From an uncultured Sphingorhabdus sp. (GTDB taxonomy: Bacteria; Pseudomonadota; Alphaproteobacteria; Sphingomonadales; Sphingomonadaceae): DNA of 36,745 nucleotides. Of this stretch, positions 19,094-26,168 are shown piece by piece. The stretch lies in contig CALDZL010000078.1 of NCBI GenBank assembly GCA_937944295.1, positions 1-36,745 on the forward strand. Direction: 5' to 3'. Positions within the stretch are counted from its first letter, which is position 1. The number at the start of each line of letters is the position of its first letter. The notes under the pieces are model-generated. The model did no database searches, was not told the origin of the DNA, and was given only the letters and a program-made list of their open reading frames with translations. A program made the position numbers and the translations under genes.

Positions 19094-19972
19094 CTAATTT
19101 GACGTCGTTGTACCTGATAAATCCGCGAGAAAGCCCTCAACACGCTCAGCATTAGTCCCTAAATCACTCTGTCCAACTCGGCTGACGCTGCGCATATCAA
19201 TAATACTGGCATTTTCATCTTGTGTGGGTTTAACACGTAATATTACATCATCTTTAAACCGAAAAATAGCTGTTGTTGCAGTCGCCTCTAATCGTCCTTG
19301 TTCTGGTTCTGAAGTTGCAATATCCCAACCACGGTCTTTAGCCAAACGTTCGGCTTTTACAATAACATCGGCCACCTTCATATCGATCCTGACTGAGCGG
19401 ATTGTAGGATATGCTTCTTGGTGTAAGCGTGTCCAACGTTGTAAAGGAGACAATCCTTTCATATCATTATCATCTTGTCCAGGAATATTGTCCAGATTAT
19501 CGTTCCTCAAAGTTAAAGTTTGAAATTGTGGCGGATCAGCTAAATCAGTCGAAATATCATGGATAGCGGGAACAGAACTTCCCTTGACAATAATAGATAA
19601 AAAATACCCTAAGTGAATAATAGCCAGCAGCAGAGCGCCGCTACGCAGCAGCCAACCAAATTGACGATCTTTTCTTTTATCCCAAATGATAAAAACCACA
19701 CCAAGTATAATGATAACCAGTGATAAAACTGCAGAATATAAATATCCGTTGATTCCGGTGCGATAATCCCAACCCCCCCAACCACTGCCAAGAGCTGAAA
19801 ACAGACCCCATACTATGGAGATAATTCCAGCAAAAAATAATATGCTGCCTTTCCAATCTTTCAGAAAAAGGGTTTTATTTGCAATTGCAATATTATTGGG
19901 CTTTTCAACGGGGAAAATGCGCAAATTTTCATCTATATTTTGATCGCCATCATTATCATTTTGGTCGGACAT
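19094..19972 (-). CDS. Membrane protein with C-terminal DUF1499 domain
   Basis: 292 residues from ATG 19972, which follows an AGGTATGAG stretch. An upstream reading from 20086 would add 38 residues but runs into the operator-like palindrome, so I prefer the shorter form. There are three membrane helices (approximately residues 35-58, 68-92 and 103-125 of the short form) and then a DUF1499 domain with RSVRIDMKVADVIVKAERLAKDRGWDI and the GRLEATATTAIFRFKDDV...IDMRSVSRVGQSDLGTNAERV signature. Members are envelope proteins of unknown function. It is divergent from the MFS gene, with one spacer for both promoters. Confidence 0.85.
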   Translation of the reverse strand: MSDQNDNDGDQNIDENLRIFPVEKPNNIAIANKTLFLKDWKGSILFFAGIISIVWGLFSALGSGWGGWDYRTGINGYLYSAVLSLVIIILGVVFIIWDKRKDRQFGWLLRSGALLLAIIHLGYFLSIIVKGSSVPAIHDISTDLADPPQFQTLTLRNDNLDNIPGQDDNDMKGLSPLQRWTRLHQEAYPTIRSVRIDMKVADVIVKAERLAKDRGWDIATSEPEQGRLEATATTAIFRFKDDVILRVKPTQDENASIIDMRSVSRVGQSDLGTNAERVEGFLADLSGTTTSN

Positions 19973-20050
19973 TATCTCATACCTGCTTATTTCTCTGCAT
20001 ATTCCACTATTGCGCTTTTGCAATAAAAACAAGCTTATCATTAGACAAAG

Positions 20051-20056
20051 TATAAT
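20051..20056 (+). promoter_or_regulatory. Candidate -10 box for the MFS operon
   Basis: A perfect TATAAT 65 bp before the preferred MFS start. The -35 region is poor. A start site near 20063 would place the palindrome at 20073-20093 at about +10 to +30, a position expected for a repressor. Confidence 0.35.
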
Positions 20057-20072
20057 TTGGGTGACAAAGGAC

Positions 20073-20093
20073 ATTATCAGCTGCACTGATAAT
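20073..20093. promoter_or_regulatory. Likely operator palindrome upstream of the MFS gene
   Basis: ATTATCAG-CTGCA-CTGATAAT: a perfect 8-bp inverted repeat with a 5-bp centre in the spacer between the DUF1499 and MFS genes. The shape suits a TetR/MarR-type repressor site, although no regulator gene is adjacent. Confidence 0.5.
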
Positions 20094-20121
20094 GCATCAT
20101 AATACTAGGCTTCCGATCCCC

Positions 20122-21348
20122 ATGCAAACGGCATTGCAAATTAAAAAGTCCAAACGCTTTATATTACTGGCCGTGTTTATTTATTCGGTTGGTTTTGGGA
20201 TTATTATGCCCGTCTTGCCCGACCTCATCATAGAGTTAGAGAATATCCCATTAGATGAAGCAACCTATTTAGCAGGCCTTATGGGCGCTAGCTATGCAAT
20301 ATTCCAATTCCTAATGGGGCCACTCATGGGTAGCTTGGGTGATAAATATGGTCGGCGCCCTGTTTTTCTAATCAGCCTATGCGCTTTTGGCATTGATTTT
20401 CTGCTGATGGGACTTGCGCCATCCATAATATGGTTATTCATTGGTCGTTCGATTGCAGGAGGATTAGGCGCAATATTTGGCCCAGCTAATGCAGCTATGG
20501 CAGATTTATCAGATGAGGATGAACGCGCCGCTAGTTTTGGTCTGGTAGGCGCAGCTTTTGGCGTTGGTTTTATTATCGGCCCAGCTATTGGTGGTTTTTT
20601 GGGCGATATAGGAACAAGAATTCCTTTTTTTGTGGCTGGATTCTTGGCCCTATCGGTTGCACTATATGGATATTTCTTTTTCCCAGAAACCATTTCCAAT
20701 AGTGATCGAAGGGATTTTATCTGGAAAAAGGCCAATCCGTTCAGCACATTTTTAAAACTATCTAAAGAAAATAAAATCATCCCAATAGCCATCATCTATT
20801 TCATCTGGTTGTGTGCAAGTAATGTATTTCCCGTTTCTTGGACATTCTATGCAAAAGCACAATTTGGCTGGGATAGCAAAATGATAGGCATTTCACTTAC
20901 AATAGTTGGTATATCGATGGTCATCACACAAATATTCGTGCTGGGGAATATGGTCAAAAGATTTGGTGAACGCAAAACAGCCTTGATAGGGCTTAGTGCT
21001 GCTATTCTTGGCTTCTGCATCTTGTCACAGATTAGCAACGGTATTTTTGCGCTTTTTATTAGTACAATCATGGCTATACAAGGCGTTGTTATGCCGTCGC
21101 TCAATGCTATAATGTCACGCCGCACTTCCGCCAGTAATCAAGGCGAATTGCAAGGTTTCAACGGCAGTATGGCCGCGCTTGCTTTGTTGATTGCAAATTT
21201 ATCTTACAATAGCCTATTATCTTATTTTACCAGTGACGATGCACCTTTTCGCTTTGCAGGAGTCCCCTTTGTTTTAGCGGCCTTTTTTGCTATTATCTCA
21301 ATCTTATTATTGCTCAACCTGCCCAGAGAAAATAAAAAATCATCATGA
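20122..21348 (+). CDS. MFS efflux transporter, TetA-like (DHA1 family)
   Basis: 408 residues from ATG 20122; the ORF also opens at 20092, but that ATG lies inside the palindrome and has no ribosome site. There are twelve predicted membrane helices. MFS motif A, GSLGDKYGRRPVFLIS, is between helices 2 and 3. GRSIAGGLGAIFGPANAAMADLSDEDERAASFGLVGAAFG is the DHA1/TetA-type region around helices 4-5, followed by motif C-like GVGFIIGPAIGG. It is a drug:H+ antiporter type; the substrate cannot be assigned, and tetracycline export should not be assumed. First gene of an overlapping five-gene run. Confidence 0.9.
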   Translation: MQTALQIKKSKRFILLAVFIYSVGFGIIMPVLPDLIIELENIPLDEATYLAGLMGASYAIFQFLMGPLMGSLGDKYGRRPVFLISLCAFGIDFLLMGLAPSIIWLFIGRSIAGGLGAIFGPANAAMADLSDEDERAASFGLVGAAFGVGFIIGPAIGGFLGDIGTRIPFFVAGFLALSVALYGYFFFPETISNSDRRDFIWKKANPFSTFLKLSKENKIIPIAIIYFIWLCASNVFPVSWTFYAKAQFGWDSKMIGISLTIVGISMVITQIFVLGNMVKRFGERKTALIGLSAAILGFCILSQISNGIFALFISTIMAIQGVVMPSLNAIMSRRTSASNQGELQGFNGSMAALALLIANLSYNSLLSYFTSDDAPFRFAGVPFVLAAFFAIISILLLLNLPRENKKSS

Positions 21349-21893
21349 ATATTATCGCTAGGCAAGCTGAACATTATGAAGCTATTGAGAATTTACTCGA
21401 TGCAAGTTTTGGAAAAAATCGCCATAGTCGTATATCTTATGCCATTAGACAGGGCGTTTCATTCATTCCAAATTTAAGCTTTGTGCTAATAGAGGAGCAA
21501 CATTTAATCGCTACGATTAGCTGCTGGCCTGTATTTTTAAAGCCAATCGATAATCAGTATCAGGCGCGTACCATAGAATTGATAATGGTTGGGCCTATTG
21601 CTGTATCTCAATCGCATCAAAACCTTGGTTATGGAAGAAAACTGGTGCGTAAAGTTATAGAAATAGTGCATGAGAAAACATTAGATGATTTGATTATGAT
21701 TGGTGATCCAGAATATTATGCTCAATTCGGGTTTAAAGCTAAGTCTGAATGTGATTGGCAGCTCCCTGGTCCTTATGAGAGACATAGATTATTGATGCAT
21801 GAGGACGCTATTAATAGGCTGCCCAAGCACGGAATATTAGGTCCTAATATTTCTGATAGTAACAGCTTCCCAAACCGCGAAATGCGCCTTTAA
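21345..21893 (+). CDS. GNAT family N-acetyltransferase (YhbS-like)
   Basis: 182 residues. The GNAT fold is shown by the N-terminal RQAEHYEAIENLLDASFG, the strand ELIMVGPIAVSQSHQNLGYGRKLVRKVIE (about residues 78-108, carrying the acetyl-CoA loop Q-x-x-GYG) and GDPEYYAQFGFKAK (about 125-138), which is typical of YhbS-type proteins. The substrate is unknown. Its ATG overlaps the MFS stop (ATGA), so the two are translationally coupled. Confidence 0.88.
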   Translation: MNIIARQAEHYEAIENLLDASFGKNRHSRISYAIRQGVSFIPNLSFVLIEEQHLIATISCWPVFLKPIDNQYQARTIELIMVGPIAVSQSHQNLGYGRKLVRKVIEIVHEKTLDDLIMIGDPEYYAQFGFKAKSECDWQLPGPYERHRLLMHEDAINRLPKHGILGPNISDSNSFPNREMRL

Positions 21894-22459
21894 TGCCTTA
21901 TACACCGCCAGAGCTGCATAATCTGACGTTCAGTGAAATCGCCGAACTTACGCAGCGACAAAAATTACCTCCTGTTGAGCAATGGAAGCCGCAGCACAGC
22001 AGCGATAGTAAAATGCGAATATTATCTGACGGCAAATGGTTTCATGATGGTGGAGAAATAAAAAGAACCTCTATGATACGGGCTTTCGCCTCGCTACTTC
22101 GCAAAGATGACGATGGCTATTGGCTGGTCACCCCTTATGAAAAACAATCTATTATCGTTGAAGATGTACCTTTCACCGCAGTAGAATTAAAATGCGAAGG
22201 AAATGGAAAAGAGCGCACTATATTCATGCGCACTAATGTCGATGACATTATAGTAATTGGTCCTCAAAATTCCATATCCATACAAAAGCAATCTCATGAA
22301 AGTCTAATACCCTATATCAATATACGTAATGGTTTGATGGCCAAATGCACGCGTTCTGTAGCTTATGAACTCTATGATATTGGAATAGAGGAAAGCGAAG
22401 ATAGTGCAGATGGAATAGGATTATGGAGCAATGGTTGTTATTTTAGGTTAAGCACATGA
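21893..22459 (+). CDS. DUF1285 protein
   Basis: 188 residues. It matches the DUF1285 family: PPVEQWKPQHSSDSKMRI followed by DGKWFHDGGEIKRTSMIRAFASLLRKDDDGYWLVTPYEK (about residues 51-88), in which the W-F-H-x-G-x-x-I-x-R core is diagnostic. Structural members have a two-domain beta-rich fold, but the function is unknown. In alphaproteobacteria it is repeatedly found before a CoA pyrophosphatase and a CCA-adding enzyme, as here. Its start shares one base with the preceding stop (TAATG). Confidence 0.9.
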   Translation: MPYTPPELHNLTFSEIAELTQRQKLPPVEQWKPQHSSDSKMRILSDGKWFHDGGEIKRTSMIRAFASLLRKDDDGYWLVTPYEKQSIIVEDVPFTAVELKCEGNGKERTIFMRTNVDDIIVIGPQNSISIQKQSHESLIPYINIRNGLMAKCTRSVAYELYDIGIEESEDSADGIGLWSNGCYFRLST

Positions 22460-23061
22460 TATATAATGACGAAGTTAACAAAATAATAGCCGCTATTCAG
22501 CACGGTGATGAGTTTAAAATAGAAGATGAACGCGATTTAATTGAGGATTGTAATAGCCTAAAAAAGGCTGCTGTATTAATTGCTATTACCAATCAAAGCA
22601 ATCCAACGGTCATATTGACGCAGCGCCCGACATGGCTGCGTGATCATGCTGGGCAAGTTGCTTTTCCTGGCGGTAAAATGGATGCTGCCGATACGAATAT
22701 TACGCATACTGCATTAAGAGAAGCGCAAGAAGAATTATCTATCAATCCAAATACCGTTGAAATCATTGCTCAATGTCCAGAATATTACACTGGAAGCGGT
22801 TATCGTATCACGGCAGTCATAGGAATTATACCAGCCAATTTAGAGATTATTGCCAATGTCGATGAGGTTGCTAGTTGGTTTGAAACTCCCATTTCATTCC
22901 TGTTTGACACAGAAAATTTGACCAAAAAGTCTACAACATGGAATGGTCAAAACCGAGCTTATTATGATATGCAATGGCAAGAATATCGTATTTGGGGTGT
23001 GACGGCCGGTATAATTGCCAATTTAGCGCACAGGATATATGATTATAACAATGAGCATTAA
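22456..23061 (+). CDS. NUDIX hydrolase, CoA pyrophosphatase (NudL) type
   Basis: 201 residues. The CoA pyrophosphatase-specific segment LTQRPTWLRDHAGQVAFPGG (residues 54-73) precedes the Nudix box, whose catalytic part is REAQEELSI at 88-96. The box departs slightly from consensus (Ser where Gly is usual after EEL). It probably splits CoA or related nucleotides into 3',5'-ADP and phosphopantetheine, or cleans up oxidised CoA. It starts at an ATGA overlap with DUF1285 and overlaps the next gene by 23 bp. Confidence 0.9.
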   Translation: MIYNDEVNKIIAAIQHGDEFKIEDERDLIEDCNSLKKAAVLIAITNQSNPTVILTQRPTWLRDHAGQVAFPGGKMDAADTNITHTALREAQEELSINPNTVEIIAQCPEYYTGSGYRITAVIGIIPANLEIIANVDEVASWFETPISFLFDTENLTKKSTTWNGQNRAYYDMQWQEYRIWGVTAGIIANLAHRIYDYNNEH

Positions 23062-24277
23062 TAAAAAGATAAATAATATATCACCGCAGCATTGGTCGAG
23101 TATCAGGGGCTTGAATGCTATTGTTGATGCGCTTTATAGCGATGGCCACCCTATCCGCATTGTTGGCGGTGCTGTACGCGATACATTGGCTGATACTATA
23201 GTTCATGATATTGACTTAGCGACGCCATTATTACCCGATAGCGTCATACAAAAATTAAATGATGCTGGCATCAAAACAATTCCAACGGGATTACAACATG
23301 GCACTATCACAGCCATATCCGATAGTAATAGCTTTGAAATTACAACCTTGCGTAAGGACAAAGAAAGCGATGGACGTCATGCCATAGTCGAATTTTGCGA
23401 TGATTGGTTAGAAGATGCAAAGCGTCGTGATTTTACCATAAATGCACTCTATGCAGACCCTGTTACAGGCGAAATATTTGATTATTTTGGTGGAATTGAA
23501 GACCTGCGATATCAACGCATCCGTTTTATCGGCAATGCGCATGATCGTATCGAAGAAGATCATCTCAGGATATTACGCTATTTCCGTTTCTTAGCACGAT
23601 TTGACACTGCAAAAATTGACCATGATAGTCTTACTGCCTGTACAGCGCTTTCAAAACGGCAAATGACATTAGCGCGTGAGAGGATTTGCGATGAGTTGAT
23701 TAAAATTTGCAGCGTTTCTAATCCCTATTACGCTATTCAAACAGCATATGAAAATAATATATTTAAACCCTTTTTACCTGAGATTGAAAAGCATAATATC
23801 AATACATTAGAATGCCTTATGCGTCGAGAGAGCGAATATGATATTGCACCTTCTGCATTACGGCGCCTGGCTGTTTTATTACCCAATGATAGTAAGATAT
23901 TAGATAAGATAGCCTCGCGGTTAAAATTCTCAAACGCGATGCGCAAGTCACTTGTATCAAGAGCTTATTCATCAAAAGTCACAATAGATGATATGCGTAA
24001 ATTAGCATTTTTATTTAATGCAGATGTGGCAACTGACATAGCTCTTATCCATGGCAATACTCATATCAGAGAAATGCTCGACCAACTTCAAAATTGGGTA
24101 ATACCAAAATTCAGGATAAAAGGCGGCGATCTGATTGAACGTGGTTTACCTGCTGGCCCAATAATATCCGAGACATTACTAATAATCAGAGATAGATGGA
24201 TGAATGAGGCTTTCCCTGATCAAAAAGGCTTAAATATAATCATTGATGATGTGATTACCGACAAGTTATCAAGTTAA
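23039..24277 (+). CDS. CCA tRNA nucleotidyltransferase / poly(A) polymerase family
   Basis: 412 residues. The class II nucleotidyltransferase head has IVGGAVRDTL (residues 41-50) and HDIDLAT with the metal-binding Asp57 and Asp59. RRDFTINALYADP (about 129-141) and FGGIEDLRYQRIRFIG follow, then RIEEDHLRILRYFRFLARF, the neck that binds ATP/CTP in CCA-adding enzymes. The usual alphaproteobacterial annotation is CCA-adding enzyme. Encoded tRNA CCA ends (as in the tRNA here) imply a repair role. The 23039 ATG has AGGA just upstream; ATG 23051 is possible. Its stop codon overlaps that of the convergent GGDEF/EAL gene. Confidence 0.9.
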   Translation: MIITMSINKKINNISPQHWSSIRGLNAIVDALYSDGHPIRIVGGAVRDTLADTIVHDIDLATPLLPDSVIQKLNDAGIKTIPTGLQHGTITAISDSNSFEITTLRKDKESDGRHAIVEFCDDWLEDAKRRDFTINALYADPVTGEIFDYFGGIEDLRYQRIRFIGNAHDRIEEDHLRILRYFRFLARFDTAKIDHDSLTACTALSKRQMTLARERICDELIKICSVSNPYYAIQTAYENNIFKPFLPEIEKHNINTLECLMRRESEYDIAPSALRRLAVLLPNDSKILDKIASRLKFSNAMRKSLVSRAYSSKVTIDDMRKLAFLFNADVATDIALIHGNTHIREMLDQLQNWVIPKFRIKGGDLIERGLPAGPIISETLLIIRDRWMNEAFPDQKGLNIIIDDVITDKLSS

Positions 24278-26004
24278 AGTTTCTCTTTAAATTTATTGGC
24301 AAGCAAATATGCACAAGCATCTTGCCTATTAAGTGGTTCAGCATAATAAAAACCTTGACCATATGAACAGCCTAATCCTGTTAATAGCTGAGACAATTCC
24401 TGCGTTTCAATCCCTTCTGCAGTCGTTTTCATTCCCAAGCTGTTAGCAAGAGATAATACAGCACTTACAATAGAATATTTATCTTTATCTCTAATCATAT
24501 CTGTCACAAAACTACGATCAATTTTCAGCACATCTATGGGCAATTGCTGTAAATATGCCAAATTAGAATAGCCCGTTCCAAAATCATCCATTGCAAGGCA
24601 GGTGTTGAGAGCCTTTAAACTTTCCATTACTTTTCTGGCATTATCGGGATCTTCGATGAAGGCACTTTCTGTCAATTCAATCGTGATACGATCGCCAGAA
24701 ATATTAGCATTACGCATAGCATCACTAACAGCATAAGCAAAATCATCGCGCACAAGCTGCACAGCGGACATATTGATCGACATTTTTAGAGGCAATTCTG
24801 ATCCAAATTCACGATCCCATTGTTTCAACTGTTTTGCAGCTTCTTTTAGCACCCAGCGTCCAAGAGGAATTATTAAACCACTTTCTTCTGCCACTGGGAT
24901 AAAGTCGACAGGTGAGACACTTCCTCGGCTAGCGTCATTCCAACGGACCAATGCTTCAAAACCGTTTAATTTCCCTGTTTCTAAATCTATCAGTGGTTGA
25001 TAATTTAACGATAATTCATCACCTTCAATCGCACGGCGTAAATCCGTCTCTATCGAAAAGCGATGCTTCACATTATGCATTGCATCGCTTGTATATAATT
25101 CATAATTTTTGCTGTGTTTGGCTTTTTTTAGAGCAATTTGTGCGTGTCTTAAGATATCCATTGGATTATCTTTTTGGGCATATCCCACTGCACTGGATAT
25201 TGCGCATTCTACCTGAATTTCTAAATCTGCTAACTGGCATGGTTGATCAAATGCCGCCTTAAGACGCCCTGCAGCATCTTTAACTACATCATCTGGACCA
25301 TCATATTGCATGAATAGAGCAAATTCATTACCATTCAGCCTCGCCAAAAACTCATTTACCAGCGCATTACTATTTAATCTACTTGCAATTGTGAGGATAA
25401 GCTCATCCCCTGCCATGGTGCCTACAAATTGATTCACATGGCTGAAACGCGCCATATCCCATATTATGATTGCAAATTTATCATGAGACTTTACCGCCGA
25501 TTTTCGGTCCTGTTTGATTTTTTCTTCAATTTTATCCTCAAAACCAACACGATTAGACAAACCTGTCAGGCTATCGGTCATCATTTCTCGTCGAAGATTA
25601 ATTCGATTGGTTTCTTCGCTAGTTTTATCAAAGAATGAAATAATAAATAAATTATCTACCTTATTATATCGCGCAATATTTATATCTAATTGTCTATAAG
25701 GTATGAATTTCTCTGAATGCCAATATTCAGAATATTGTGACTGGCCATTTTCAATCATCCCACAAATCATATAAAAAATATCAGGATATTCATTTACATT
25801 CAAATCATTAAAGCTTTGCATTATGATCGTAAATGCTTTGTTTTGTGATATTAAGCCAATATTTTGTTCATCAAATTGATAGATCGCAGTAGCGATCGGC
25901 AAACTATCAAGCCAATGATATTGCTGCATATTGGTTCTATTGTCTAAACTAGACGTTAATGCTTCTTTGCATATATCTCTATCTAAGTGTGCCTTAATAC
26001 CCAT
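24274..26004 (-). CDS. GGDEF/EAL protein, probable c-di-GMP phosphodiesterase
   Basis: 576 residues: a PAS-like N-terminal region (about 30-128), a GGDEF domain (about 140-300) and an EAL domain (about 315-570). The diguanylate cyclase signature is degenerate, NGNEF at 224-228 instead of GGDEF, so synthesis activity is doubtful. The EAL domain keeps EAL (350-352), ELTE (443-446), DDFGTGYS (473-480), KIDRSF (494-499) and E530, so hydrolysis of c-di-GMP is likely. No membrane segment or signal peptide is seen, so it is cytoplasmic. A NGNEF domain may bind GTP to stimulate the EAL domain, as known for some composite proteins (inference). It has its own AT-rich upstream region (26005-26168) after parC. 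Confidence 0.93.
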   Translation of the reverse strand: MGIKAHLDRDICKEALTSSLDNRTNMQQYHWLDSLPIATAIYQFDEQNIGLISQNKAFTIIMQSFNDLNVNEYPDIFYMICGMIENGQSQYSEYWHSEKFIPYRQLDINIARYNKVDNLFIISFFDKTSEETNRINLRREMMTDSLTGLSNRVGFEDKIEEKIKQDRKSAVKSHDKFAIIIWDMARFSHVNQFVGTMAGDELILTIASRLNSNALVNEFLARLNGNEFALFMQYDGPDDVVKDAAGRLKAAFDQPCQLADLEIQVECAISSAVGYAQKDNPMDILRHAQIALKKAKHSKNYELYTSDAMHNVKHRFSIETDLRRAIEGDELSLNYQPLIDLETGKLNGFEALVRWNDASRGSVSPVDFIPVAEESGLIIPLGRWVLKEAAKQLKQWDREFGSELPLKMSINMSAVQLVRDDFAYAVSDAMRNANISGDRITIELTESAFIEDPDNARKVMESLKALNTCLAMDDFGTGYSNLAYLQQLPIDVLKIDRSFVTDMIRDKDKYSIVSAVLSLANSLGMKTTAEGIETQELSQLLTGLGCSYGQGFYYAEPLNRQDACAYLLANKFKEKL

Positions 26005-26168
26005 TAATATTTTTCATCGTTTGATAGTGGCTATTGTATGTCACTAATTGTTCAATAAAATATTAATTATTGCATTATGATATAATAAAGATTGAAAATT
26101 ATACTATTTAATAAGATTAGTAAATTTCATTATTAATAATAAATCTATTTTTGATAATATAGAATATG

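Noticed and set aside
20122-21348. MFS protein as a tetracycline resistance gene
   Set aside because: The family motifs are general DHA1; nothing shows tetracycline specificity, and the gene sits in a core-like operon without mobile sequences.
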